Part shown: piece after piece, positions 26,110 to 33,852 of the stretch | Layout of the letters: every line of letters begins with the position of its first letter | How positions within the stretch are numbered: the stretch's first letter is position 1 | Assembly (NCBI RefSeq): GCF_000719095.1 | Contig: NZ_JOEH01000003.1 | Coordinates: forward strand, 246,537 to 310,536 | DNA from: Streptacidiphilus jeojiense | GTDB taxonomy: Bacteria; Actinomycetota; Actinomycetes; Streptomycetales; Streptomycetaceae | DNA: 64,000 bases | Direction: 5' to 3' | Notes under the pieces: model-generated | Told to the model about the DNA's origin: nothing | Seen by the model: the letters and a program-made list of their open reading frames with translations, nothing else | Databases searched by the model: none | Position numbers and translations under genes: made by a program

Positions 26110-29100
26110 TCAGCTGGTCGAGTGGAGTGCCGCCGCGAGCGCGGCGAGGTCGGTCCGTACGGCGGCCAGTTCCAGGGCGGGTTCGACCAGCGAGCCGATC
26201 GGCGGCCGCCCCAGGTCGATCAGCGCCCCGAGGACGGCCTCGCCGTCGACGCCGGTGCCCCGGCGCTCCCACGCCGCCGCGGACTCCGCGAGCCGGCGCA
26301 GCGCCAGCGCTCCGTCCCCCCGGGCGACCGCGATCAGGCCCTGGACGTGGCACATCCGGGCGACCAGGGTGTCGGGGAAGTCGCTCGCGGCGACCGGCTC
26401 CAGCGCCGCCGCCCTGAGCTGCACCTCCGCCTCGGCCGGCCGGCCGGAGCGGGCCAGCGCCTCGGCCAGCAGCAGCCGGGTCCGCGGTCTGCTGACCGGC
26501 GCCTCGGGAGCCAGCGCCAGTTCCAGCTCGTCGGCGGCCGCCTCCGGGCAGCCGGTGGCCAGCGCGAGCAGGCCGAGGTCGTGGTGGACCAGTGCCTGCA
26601 GCTCCGCCAGCCCGGTGAGCTCCGCGATCGCCCTGGCCTGTTCGCAGGCGGTCCGGGCCTCGGCGGTGCGGCCCAGCCTGCGCAGCGCCGAGGCCCGCGC
26701 GCAGTGCGTGCCCACGGTGTTGCGGAGCAGCCCGTTGGGGACGACCAGGGCCAGGCAGCGGTCGGCGAAGTCCAGGGCCCGGTCCCACTCGCCGGCCGCG
26801 GCGGCTGCGCTCGCCGCGTTCATCATGCAGCCGTACGCCAGGTCCGGGCGCCCGGCCCGCCCCGCCGAGGCCGCCGCGGCCACCAGCGGCCCGTAGCTCT
26901 GCACCAGCCGTCCGGTGCGGATCAGGGCATGGCCGCGGGCCGAGCCGATGTCGTGGGCCAGCAGGTCGCCCGGGGCGCGGTGGCCGGTCACCTCGGCGAC
27001 CTGCCGCAGGATCCGCTCGACCTGGTCCGGGTCGCCCGCGACGGCCTGGGCCCAGGCCAGCCCGGCCAGGGCCTCCGCCCTGGCCTCCGGGTCGTCCTGC
27101 GGAGCCCGGTCGAGCAGGTCCAGCGCGCTGAGGTAGGAGCGCCGCGACTCGCGCGGGTGGCAGACACCGCCGCGGAGCCAGTGCCCGCGCCGCAGCCAGG
27201 CCCGGGTCAGCGCCGGGCCGTCGGAGGGGGCGAGCTGCTCCACGGCCCGCTCGAAGGCCTCGTCGGAGCTGGGCAGCCGCCCGCGCCAGGCCTCCACCTC
27301 GGCGAGGTCCAGCAGGATCTCGACCGAGTCCGGGGCGAGCTCGCGCGCCTCGCGGAGGAAGGCGGCCGCCTCCGGCAGCGCGCAGACGGCGCGGGCCGCC
27401 GCGGCCGCCTCGGCGAAGCGGGCGCCGGCCGGACCGTCCTGCCCGGACAGCCGCAGGTGCCGGCCCAGCTCGGCGGCGGAGCGGGCGCGGCTGGCGTTCC
27501 GTGCGGTACCGGTGCCGGTGGCCGCCGACCGGGCCGCTCCGGCGGCCAGTACCTCGGCGAGATCCGCGTGCAGCGTGCTGCGCTCCGGCGCCGGCAGGTC
27601 CGCGTAGCAGGCCTCGCGCAGCAGTGCGTGCCGGAAGCCGACCCCGGCCGATGCCTCGGAGTAGGCCAGCAGCCCGGAGCCGAGGGCCTCCCCGGCTGCG
27701 CGCCGCACGTCGGCCAACGGCAGCGCGGCCAGCTCCGACGGTCTGAGCTCGCGTCCGGCGGCGGCCAGGTAGTCGGTCAGCCGGCGCGCCCCGGGGCCGA
27801 GCCGCTCGCAGGCGGCGCGGACGGCGCCGCGCAGTCCGGCGGGCAGATCCGCGCCGCGCAGGGCGACCCCCTTGGCGGTCTCGACCGCGAGCAGCGGGTT
27901 GCCGTCGGCGACACGGGCGATCCCGGCGGCCTGATCCTCCGTCAAGTTGCCCTGGCAGAGCGCGATGCGACGGATCGTCGGCAGCGGCAGCGGGCCGAGT
28001 TCGATCTCCCGGCCGAGGCTGCCCGAGGCGCGCAGCGCCGCCACCGCGGCGTCCAGTTCGGGGCGTCTGGGCATCCGCCGGCAGGTCGCCACCAGCAGCG
28101 CGGGCAGGTGCCCGGCGATCCGCCGTCCGACGTAGGCGAGCAGTTCCAGGCTGGACGGGTCGGCCCGGTGCACGTCCTCCAGGACCAGCAGCAGCGGCTC
28201 CGCGCGGACGGCCCGCAGCAGCGCCTGGGTGGCCCGCTCCAGCTGCCGGATCCGCTCCGCCCTGGGGTCGATCAGCGGGTCGGCCCTGGTCGGATCGTCG
28301 ACCAGCAGGCCCAGCGGGTCCACCCACAGCGCGAACGGGGCGCCTCCGCCGGGGCCGCCGGCATAGCCGGTCAGGGTGCGGGCGCCCTCGTCGGCGGCCA
28401 GTTGTCCCAGCTCCTGGACCAACCGGGTCTTGCCCATCCCGCCGTCACCGCTGAGCAGCAGCACCGAGCCCCGCCCTGCGGCGGCCTCGCGCCAGGCACT
28501 GGTCAGCGTCGCGGTCTCCTCGGCCCTGCCGATCAGGCGGGACCGCCCGCTGCCCGGTCCGGTCGGCCCCCGGGCGGCGGCCCGCAGCCGCCGGGCCAGG
28601 GCGGCCGTCTCCGGTCCGACGCCGGTGTCCAACTCCTCGGCCAGCTGCCTCCGCAGCCGTGCGTAGGCCTCCAGGGCCGCAGGGGTGTCGCCCGACTCCG
28701 CCAGCAGCGCCATCAGCGTCCGTGCGGCGGCCTCGTCGAAGGGGAGCAGCGCGACCTGCCGGCGGACGGCCGCGATCGCGGCCGGGAGGTCCTCCTCCTG
28801 CCGGTAGCGCTCGGCCAGGGCCGAGAGCGCGGCGGACAGCCGGACGGCGTGCTGTTCACGGGCCTCCACCGCCCAGTCCTGCCCGAAGGACGGCAGCAGC
28901 TCGCCCCGGCAGAGGCCGACGGCGTCCGCCGGCCGTCCCAGGTCGACCAGGCGCCGGAACTCGTCCAGGTCCACGGTCAGCCCGTCCCGGCACAGGCCGA
29001 CGCTGCCGCGGTCCGCGGTCAGCTGCCGGGCTCCGGCCGGGCCGAAGGCCGTGCGCAGGGCCCAGACGGCGCTGCGCAGGCTGGCCCTGGCGGCGCTGTC

Positions 29101-29265
29101 CGGGGCGTCGGGCCAGAACCGGGCGGCCAGGCGCGGCCGGGGCTGCGGCCCCGGGTGCAGCGCCAGCCAGGCCAGCAGCTCGCAGGCTCGTCCGGCCGGT
29201 AGTCCGATCCGCTGCCCGTCGAGCTCCGCTTCGAGCTCGCCGAACAGCCGGATGCTGAGCGCCAC
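26110..29265 (-). CDS. SARP-like BTAD regulator with AAA ATPase and TPR domains
   Basis: A 1051-residue pathway-type activator. An OmpR-like winged helix (about 1-95, LFGELEAELDGQ) is followed by the bacterial transcriptional activation domain (97-235, DLDEFRRLV to ELDTGVGPET). The ATPase comes next, with Walker A SGDGGMGKT (273-280) and a Walker B-like LLLVLEDVHRAD, and a long TPR-type helical region makes up the C-terminal half. It heads the operon containing the SRPBCC and 2-methylisoborneol genes, which it may activate. TTGACGG repeats with 11-bp spacing lie just upstream (29305-29326), the kind of spacing SARPs bind. Confidence 0.92.
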   Translation of the reverse strand: MALSIRLFGELEAELDGQRIGLPAGRACELLAWLALHPGPQPRPRLAARFWPDAPDSAARASLRSAVWALRTAFGPAGARQLTADRGSVGLCRDGLTVDLDEFRRLVDLGRPADAVGLCRGELLPSFGQDWAVEAREQHAVRLSAALSALAERYRQEEDLPAAIAAVRRQVALLPFDEAAARTLMALLAESGDTPAALEAYARLRRQLAEELDTGVGPETAALARRLRAAARGPTGPGSGRSRLIGRAEETATLTSAWREAAAGRGSVLLLSGDGGMGKTRLVQELGQLAADEGARTLTGYAGGPGGGAPFALWVDPLGLLVDDPTRADPLIDPRAERIRQLERATQALLRAVRAEPLLLVLEDVHRADPSSLELLAYVGRRIAGHLPALLVATCRRMPRRPELDAAVAALRASGSLGREIELGPLPLPTIRRIALCQGNLTEDQAAGIARVADGNPLLAVETAKGVALRGADLPAGLRGAVRAACERLGPGARRLTDYLAAAGRELRPSELAALPLADVRRAAGEALGSGLLAYSEASAGVGFRHALLREACYADLPAPERSTLHADLAEVLAAGAARSAATGTGTARNASRARSAAELGRHLRLSGQDGPAGARFAEAAAAARAVCALPEAAAFLREARELAPDSVEILLDLAEVEAWRGRLPSSDEAFERAVEQLAPSDGPALTRAWLRRGHWLRGGVCHPRESRRSYLSALDLLDRAPQDDPEARAEALAGLAWAQAVAGDPDQVERILRQVAEVTGHRAPGDLLAHDIGSARGHALIRTGRLVQSYGPLVAAAASAGRAGRPDLAYGCMMNAASAAAAAGEWDRALDFADRCLALVVPNGLLRNTVGTHCARASALRRLGRTAEARTACEQARAIAELTGLAELQALVHHDLGLLALATGCPEAAADELELALAPEAPVSRPRTRLLLAEALARSGRPAEAEVQLRAAALEPVAASDFPDTLVARMCHVQGLIAVARGDGALALRRLAESAAAWERRGTGVDGEAVLGALIDLGRPPIGSLVEPALELAAVRTDLAALAAALHSTS

Positions 29266-29304
29266 CGTTTCAGCGTACCCGCGTACCCGCCGGTCACCTG
29301 GGGC

Positions 29305-29326
29305 TTGACGGTGGATTGACGGTGCC
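29305..29326. promoter_or_regulatory. Direct repeat with 11-bp period, candidate SARP site
   Basis: TTGACGGTGGA is followed immediately by TTGACGGTGCC, that is, heptamers TTGACGG repeated every 11 bp. SARP-type regulators bind heptamer repeats with this spacing. The site lies in the 96-bp gap between the divergent BTAD regulator and SnoaL-like gene. A second small direct repeat GCGTACCC x2 lies at 29273-29288. Confidence 0.5.
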
Positions 29327-29361
29327 GGCGCAGGGTGGGGGCCGGAGGAAGGGAGAGGGCG

Positions 29362-29733
29362 ATGAACACCTTGCAGACGGCTTCCGGTTTCGACACCGAG
29401 GCGCTGCGGCGCGGGGTCGAGGAGCGGGACGCGGCGGCCCTGATCGGCCTGTACGCCGATGACGCGGAGTTGTTCCTGGTCGACCGGCAGTCACAGCCGA
29501 GCAGCCCGCGGTCGCTGAAGGGCCGCGAACAGATCGCGGACCACTTGGAGGAGATCAGCGGCAGGGACATGACGCACACCCTGGAGCGGGTCCTGGTCGA
29601 CGGCGGCCACGCCGCCTTCCTGGAGTCCTGCCGCTACCCGGACGGCGTGCGGGTGCTCTGCTCGGCCGTGCTGGACCTCGGCGACGACGGACGGATCGTC
29701 CGGCAGACCTGCGTGCAGGCCTGGGACGAGTGA
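29362..29733 (+). CDS. SnoaL-like / NTF2-fold protein
   Basis: A 123-residue protein of the cystatin-like NTF2 fold. It has the N-terminal helix (TEALRRGVEERDAAALIGLY), the ADDAELFLVD strand and the KGREQIADHLEEISGRD helix, in the usual order. ATG 29362 follows GGAAGGGAGAG. The family includes ketosteroid isomerases, polyketide cyclases and stress proteins with a hydrophobic pocket. It is divergent from the BTAD regulator and upstream of a cupin gene 54 bases away. Whether it is part of the terpene locus is unknown. Confidence 0.8.
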   Translation: MNTLQTASGFDTEALRRGVEERDAAALIGLYADDAELFLVDRQSQPSSPRSLKGREQIADHLEEISGRDMTHTLERVLVDGGHAAFLESCRYPDGVRVLCSAVLDLGDDGRIVRQTCVQAWDE

Positions 29734-29758
29734 CGAACGACGAGTGACGAACGACGAG
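29725..29758. repeat. Short tandem repeat across a stop codon
   Basis: The 14-mer GACGAGTGACGAAC occurs twice in tandem plus a third GACGAG. It spans the stop of the SnoaL-like gene (TGA 29731-29733) and the gap to the cupin gene. Each full copy carries a stop codon, so length changes would not extend the protein. Confidence 0.85.
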
Positions 29759-29787
29759 TGGCGAGAAGGAAGAGAAGGGACGCGATC

Positions 29788-30147
29788 ATGAAGCAGACCG
29801 AGCACCGCGACTTCGCCGCAGCCGACGAGGTCCGCCGGTTCGACCACGGACGTGCGGAGATCCTCACCGTCGAGGGCGCCGCCATCGGCCGCCTGGTGCT
29901 GCAGCCCGGCTGGCGCTGGTCCACGGACGTCAAGCCGATCGCCGGCACCGAGTGGTGCGAGGCGCCGCACTTCCAGTACCACGTCTCCGGCACCCTGCGG
30001 ATCAGGATGGCCGACGGCACCGAGTTCGACGCCACGCCCGGTCAGGTCACCGCGCTGCCCTCGGGACACGACGCCTGGGTCGTCGGGGACCAGGAGGTCG
30101 TGGTGGTGGACTGGATGGGCGCGCTCGACTACGCCCACGGGGCCTAG
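29788..30147 (+). CDS. Cupin-domain protein
   Basis: A 119-residue single-domain beta-barrel. LQPGWRWSTDVKPIAG and HFQYHVSGTLRIRMADGTE are cupin motif 1-like, and ALPSGHDAWVVGDQEVVVVD is motif 2. One motif-1 His is present (HFQYH), but the full set of metal ligands is not clear. ATG 29788 follows AGAAGGGA. It is likely co-transcribed with the SnoaL-like gene. It could be an oxygenase-like or small-ligand-binding protein. Its function is unknown. Confidence 0.78.
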   Translation: MKQTEHRDFAAADEVRRFDHGRAEILTVEGAAIGRLVLQPGWRWSTDVKPIAGTEWCEAPHFQYHVSGTLRIRMADGTEFDATPGQVTALPSGHDAWVVGDQEVVVVDWMGALDYAHGA

Positions 30148-30178
30148 CGGCACTTGGCGGCACCGCGGGGCACCGGTC

Positions 30179-31306
30179 TCAGGCCCGGTGCCCCCAGCGG
30201 TGCTCCACCTTGGCCAGCCGCCAGTAGGCCAGCGCGCAGGCCCAGACGGCCACGAACAGCCCGACGATGACGAAGCCGACGTTGTTGAGGTTGACCGCGG
30301 AGATCCAGTTGCTGACCGGATCGTCCAGCCCGAGCTGGTCGTGCAGCACGCCGACCAGCTCGATCGTGCCGATCAGGAACGCGACGGCAATGGAGAGGCC
30401 GGTGATGGTGAGGTTGTAGTAGACCTTGCGCACCGGGTTGGAGAAGGCCCAGTGGTAGGCGAAGTTCATGAAGGTGCCGTCGAGGGTGTCGAAGAGGCTC
30501 ATCCCGGCGGCGAACAGCAGCGGCAGGCACAGGATGGCGTACCAGGGCAGGCCAGCCGCCGCGCCGGAGCCGGCCATGACCATCAGGGTGACCTCGGTCG
30601 CGGTGTCGAAGCCGATGCCGAACAGCAGGCCGACCGGGTACATCTGGCCGGGGCGGGTGATCGACTTGGTGAGCCGCCCCAGGATGCGGTTCATGAAGCC
30701 GCGGCTGTCCAGGTGCTTCTCCAACTCGTGCTCGTCGAACTGCCCCTGGCGCATCGCCCGGAACACCCGGTGGATGCCGAACAGGGAGACCAGGTTGAGC
30801 GCGGCGATCAGGTAGAGGAAGCCGCCGGAGACGCTGGTGCTGACCACGCCCAGGGCCTGGTGGGTGCTGGAGGAGTCGTTGGTCAGGGTGCCGGCGAAGC
30901 GCGCCCCGGCGGCGATGCCGGCCGCCAGCACCACCACGATGGTGGAGTGGCCCAGCGCGAACCAGAAGCCGACCGAGATCGGCCGCTTGCCGTCGGCCAT
31001 CAGCTTGCGGGTGGTGTTGTCGATGGCGGCGATGTGGTCCGCGTCGAAGGCGTGCCGCATGCCCAGGGTGTAGGCGGTGACGCCGAGACCGAGGCCGAAG
31101 ACCTGCTTGCCCACGGTGTAGTGGTGCGGGGCGACCATGACGGCCAGGATCCCGAAGGCGACGACATGGAGCGCGGCGATCACCGCCATCAGCCCGCCGG
31201 TGCGGATCCAGTCCCGGCGCTCCCAACGGAGCACGGGTGTGGCCGGTATCGCGGTTCCCGGTGCGGTCGCGTCGGTCGGCGGGGCGGGGATTCCGGGCAT
31301 GGACAT
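30179..31306 (-). CDS. NiCoT-family cobalt/nickel permease under a B12 riboswitch
   Basis: A 375-residue nickel/cobalt uptake permease, clearly paralogous to the gene at 15858 (shared AYTLGMRHAFDADHIAAIDN, GFDTATEVTLMVM, GTFMNFAYHWAFSNPVRKVY). ATG 31306 is chosen because GAGGCTG sits just before it and earlier starts fall in riboswitch sequence. The cobalamin riboswitch in its leader indicates cobalt supply for B12 synthesis, switched off when B12 is plentiful. The polar N-terminal extension (about 22 residues, Pro/Ala/Thr) differs from that of the paralogue. Confidence 0.94.
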   Translation of the reverse strand: MSMPGIPAPPTDATAPGTAIPATPVLRWERRDWIRTGGLMAVIAALHVVAFGILAVMVAPHHYTVGKQVFGLGLGVTAYTLGMRHAFDADHIAAIDNTTRKLMADGKRPISVGFWFALGHSTIVVVLAAGIAAGARFAGTLTNDSSSTHQALGVVSTSVSGGFLYLIAALNLVSLFGIHRVFRAMRQGQFDEHELEKHLDSRGFMNRILGRLTKSITRPGQMYPVGLLFGIGFDTATEVTLMVMAGSGAAAGLPWYAILCLPLLFAAGMSLFDTLDGTFMNFAYHWAFSNPVRKVYYNLTITGLSIAVAFLIGTIELVGVLHDQLGLDDPVSNWISAVNLNNVGFVIVGLFVAVWACALAYWRLAKVEHRWGHRA

Positions 31307-31347
31307 ATGGGGGCAGCCTCTCCAGCACCTCGTGGACAGTGAGTCGT

Positions 31348-31544
31348 GCGGTGCCGTGGCCGGTCTCCTGGCTGACGGGTGTAACACCTCCTCACCCGGC
31401 CTTCCCAGGCGCGCGGGCGCGCCCAGTGGCCGCCTGCTCCCCGGTCGAGGAGCAGGTGCGGTGCGGAGATTTCCCGATCACAGTGGCGAGGGCCGCTCCG
31501 GTCTGGGACCCCTTGAGGGCCCGTCACCGGTCTTCCCGAACACC
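31348..31544 (-). promoter_or_regulatory. Cobalamin riboswitch
   Basis: Read on the minus strand, the leader holds the hallmark elements in order: GACCGGTGA near the 5' end, GCCACTGTGATCGGGAA, CCACTGGG, GGGAAGGCCGGGTGAGGAGG and the B12 box GCCAGGAGACCGGCCACGG (31354-31373). It ends about 40 bases before ATG 31306, so it probably acts by masking the ribosome site or by termination. A promoter with TTGTTG (31580-31585) and TACGGT fits a transcription start near 31550. Confidence 0.93.
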
Positions 31545-31586
31545 ACGGCTGAACCACCGTAGGCGGGCGAGGGCCAGATCAACAAG

Positions 31587-31604
31587 CCTGCACAGCTGTG
31601 CAGG
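31587..31604. promoter_or_regulatory. Perfect 18-bp palindrome, likely ArsR operator
   Basis: CCTGCACAGCTGTGCAGG is its own reverse complement. It lies 40 bases before the ArsR start and directly upstream of the likely -35 of the riboswitch/permease promoter. ArsR/SmtB proteins bind such imperfect 12-2-12-type palindromes containing TGCA/TGTGCA. It is therefore a good candidate operator for both divergent units. Confidence 0.7.
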
Positions 31605-31643
31605 TGTTGCATCTCACTCGGGTTGTGGAGTGGAGTGGGGCGC

Positions 31644-32006
31644 ATGCATCTGGTTCCGGAGGAGCGCGCGCACCGGCGCACCATCGACGAGCACACCGTC
31701 TGCGAGGCCATCGAGGGCATCGGCGACACCGCCCGGATCGCCGAGTGGTCCTCGCGGTTCGCGCTGCTGGGGGAGCCGGGGCGGCTCGCCCTGCTGCTGG
31801 CGGTGCACCACGGCGGCCCGATCGCCGTCACCGACCTGGCCATCGCCACCGGGATCTCCGACACCGCGGTGTCCCAGATGCTGCGGCTGCTGCGGGCCTC
31901 GGGCACGGTCACCCCGCACAAGGACGGGCGCATCGTCCGCTACCGGCTCAGCGACGCCCGCACGGCCGCACTGCTGGACTCGCTCGGGGCCGCCGCCCAG
32001 GGGTGA
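31644..32006 (+). CDS. ArsR/SmtB-family metal-responsive regulator
   Basis: A 120-residue winged-helix repressor. ATG 31644 is preferred to GTG/ATG starts further upstream because it lies just downstream of GGAGTGGGG. The DNA-reading helix is DLAIATGISDTAVSQMLRLL, with the wing GTVTPHKDGRIVRYRLSDAR. The N-terminal HLVPEERAHRR stretch contains His residues that could help bind metal, as in nickel/cobalt-sensing members. Lying next to the cobalt permease and a palindromic operator, it is probably a nickel/cobalt sensor. The metal is not proven by the sequence. Confidence 0.88.
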   Translation: MHLVPEERAHRRTIDEHTVCEAIEGIGDTARIAEWSSRFALLGEPGRLALLLAVHHGGPIAVTDLAIATGISDTAVSQMLRLLRASGTVTPHKDGRIVRYRLSDARTAALLDSLGAAAQG

Positions 32007-32036
32007 CCTGAGGGGCCGGCCCGCAGGGCTGACCCG

Positions 32037-32073
32037 CGCCGCAGTTGTCCCCGGATCGTGGACAACTGCGGCG
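32037..32073. terminator. 14-bp hairpin between convergent genes
   Basis: CGCCGCAGTTGTCC (32037-32050) and its exact reverse complement (32060-32073) flank a 9-base loop. It lies between the stops of the convergent ArsR and siderophore-interacting genes and can serve both. Confidence 0.85.
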
Positions 32074-32085
32074 GGTCGGGCGGTC

Positions 32086-32922
32086 TCAGCCCTCCTGCTC
32101 CTCCTCGACACTGCGGTTCCACTCCCGCTTGGAGGACTGCCAGCCGTCCTCGTCGTGGCCGGTCCGCCAGTAGCCGGAGATGGACAGCCGGTCCAGCGGG
32201 ATGCTCCGCTCGACCCGCAGCAGCCGGCGCAACTCCTTCACGAAGCCGGCCTCGCCGTGCACGAACGCCTCGGGGAGGCCGGCCGGGAAGTCCAGCGCGG
32301 AGACGGCCCGCACCAGGGGCTCGCCGATCCGCTCGGCGCCGCGGTGCAGCCAGGTGATCTCGGCCTCGCCCGGGGTGGACAGCTTCTGCTCCTCCTCGGG
32401 GCCGGCCACCTCGACGAAGACATGGGCGGTGGCACCCTCGGGCAGCTGCTCCAGGGCGGCGGCGATGGCCGGCAGCGCGCTCTCGTCGCCGGCCAGCAGG
32501 TACCAGTCGGCGTCGGGGGACGGGGCGTAGCCCCCGCCGGGGCCGCCGAAGTGGATCTCGTCGCCGGGTCGGGCCTGCGCGGCCCAGGGCCCGGCCACGC
32601 CCTCGTCGCCGTGGTGGACGAAGTCCACGGTCAGCTCGCCCGCCTCCGGGTCCCAGCGCCGCACGGTGTAGGTGCGGGTCACCGGCCAGTCCTCGCGCGG
32701 GAGTTCGGCACGGATCACGGCCAGGTCGAAGGGGTCCGGATAGACCACGCCGGGGCGCGGGAACTGGATCTTGATGTAGTGGTCGGTGAGTCCGCGGGTG
32801 GCGAAGGCCGCCAGGCCCTCGCCGCCGAGGACCACCCGGATCATGTGCGGGGTGAGCCGCTCGACGCGCTCCACCCGGCCGCGGTGGGTCTGCTGCGGAC
32901 GGCGCTCCGGTCGGCCTGCCAT
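32086..32922 (-). CDS. Siderophore-interacting protein (FAD/NAD(P)H ferric reductase)
   Basis: A cytoplasmic flavoprotein of the ViuB/SIP family that reduces ferric siderophores to release iron. ATG 32922 has AGGGAG five bases upstream (GTG 32928 is an alternative). It has 278 residues. The FAD-binding barrel includes TRTYTVRRWDPEAGEL and VDFVHHGDEGVAGPWA, and the NAD(P)-binding part includes YLLAGDESALPAIAAALE and a C-terminal ISGYWRTGHDEDGW, a family hallmark. It is divergent from an FhuF-like gene, which makes an iron-release pair. Confidence 0.93.
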   Translation of the reverse strand: MAGRPERRPQQTHRGRVERVERLTPHMIRVVLGGEGLAAFATRGLTDHYIKIQFPRPGVVYPDPFDLAVIRAELPREDWPVTRTYTVRRWDPEAGELTVDFVHHGDEGVAGPWAAQARPGDEIHFGGPGGGYAPSPDADWYLLAGDESALPAIAAALEQLPEGATAHVFVEVAGPEEEQKLSTPGEAEITWLHRGAERIGEPLVRAVSALDFPAGLPEAFVHGEAGFVKELRRLLRVERSIPLDRLSISGYWRTGHDEDGWQSSKREWNRSVEEEQEG

Positions 32923-32985
32923 AAACACTCCCTGGGGATCTCGAACCTGTGACCCCCATAGTGCAGGGGAGGACCCGGCGATCCC

Positions 32986-33002
32986 GGAAACCTTACCTTT
33001 CC
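32986..33002. promoter_or_regulatory. Inverted repeat in the divergent iron-gene promoter
   Basis: GGAAA-CCTTACC-TTTCC is a 5-7-5 inverted repeat in the 147-bp gap between the SIP and FhuF-like genes. It resembles only loosely the 19-bp iron box of DmdR1/IdeR regulators. It is listed as a weak operator candidate. Confidence 0.3.
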
Positions 33003-33069
33003 AAGCCTTTGCGAGCTGCCCCGTTATGCTGCGACGGCATGATCACGGTCCCCTGAAGGAGGCTCCTCC

Positions 33070-33759
33070 GTGGACCAGCTCGCGGCCCTCGGGCCGTTCT
33101 TCGCACTCGACACCCACCACCGGGACGAACCCGCCCGTCCGCCGTGGCAGGAGCTGCGCACCCTGGTCGAGGATCCGGCCGTGCTGCGGGAGCGGGTGGA
33201 CGGCGTCCGCGGCCACCTCGCCGCCGCGGGCGGGCAGGACGTCGCGGACGTGGAGCTGCGGGTGGCCGCCTCGGTGGCCCAACTGGGCCTGACCGCCAGG
33301 CTGGTCTCGCCGACCCTGGGCGTCGCCGTGCTGTCCGGCCGTTGGCCGCGCCCGGCTCTGGACCTGGCCCGCTGGCAGCCGGTCCCCGGCGGGGCGTTCC
33401 CGCTCTCCTTCGCCGCCGCCGCCTTCGAGCCCGGGACGCCGGACGACCTCCTTGCAGGCCCGGTCCGGGAGCTGGTCCTGGCCACGGCCGGACTGTCCGT
33501 CAGCCCGAAGGTGCTGTGGGGCAATGTCGCCTCCGCGGTCAACGGCGCCGCGACGGTGCTGGCCGGGGCGCGTCCGGAACTGGCCGCCGAGGCCCGGGCC
33601 GCGGCCGCGCTGCTGCTGGCGCATCCGCTGCTGCGGGGCACCGTTGCGACGGTGCCCCCGGGCACGGGCCGATTCCGCCGCCGCAGCTGCTGCCTGATCT
33701 ACCGTGCCGCCCCCGGCGGGGCCGGCGCGCTGTGCGGGGACTGCGTGCTGTCCCGCTGA
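33070..33759 (+). CDS. FhuF-like [2Fe-2S] ferric-siderophore reductase
   Basis: A 229-residue protein whose C-terminus carries the FhuF cysteine pattern, CC followed by ten residues and then CGDC (CCLIYRAAPGGAGALCGDC), which binds a [2Fe-2S] cluster. GTG 33070 follows AAGGAGG. The body is Ala/Leu-rich with no signal peptide, fitting a cytoplasmic reductase. The divergent SIP gene points to siderophore iron release. A five-codon open frame (ATG 33039 to TGA 33056) ends at the SD and sits 8 bases after a TATGCT -10 element. Confidence 0.86.
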   Translation: MDQLAALGPFFALDTHHRDEPARPPWQELRTLVEDPAVLRERVDGVRGHLAAAGGQDVADVELRVAASVAQLGLTARLVSPTLGVAVLSGRWPRPALDLARWQPVPGGAFPLSFAAAAFEPGTPDDLLAGPVRELVLATAGLSVSPKVLWGNVASAVNGAATVLAGARPELAAEARAAAALLLAHPLLRGTVATVPPGTGRFRRRSCCLIYRAAPGGAGALCGDCVLSR

Positions 33760-33792
33760 ACGGGACGGCTGAACGCGACGGCTGAACGGGAA

Positions 33793-33833
33793 GGCGCCGC
33801 CCCCCGCCCCGGAAGGGGACGGGAGACGGCGCC
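33793..33833. terminator. GC-rich hairpin between convergent genes
   Basis: GGCGCCG (33793-33799) pairs with CGGCGCC (33827-33833), and inner CCCC/GGGG pairs close around GGAA. It lies between the stops of the FhuF-like gene and the chitinase. Confidence 0.65.
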
Positions 33834-33852
33834 GTGTCGGCCGCGAGCGGTT

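Noticed and set aside
25582..29202. A 1206-codon plus-strand open frame across the BTAD regulator
   Set aside because: Long antisense frames are common in DNA this GC-rich. Its product is a low-complexity Gly/Arg/Gln string with no domain, while the minus strand encodes a full BTAD-ATPase-TPR protein.
32986..33002. Classical 19-bp iron box in the SIP/FhuF promoter
   Set aside because: Only a 5-7-5 inverted repeat is present. It does not match the iron-box core well enough to call, so it is kept only as a weak operator candidate.
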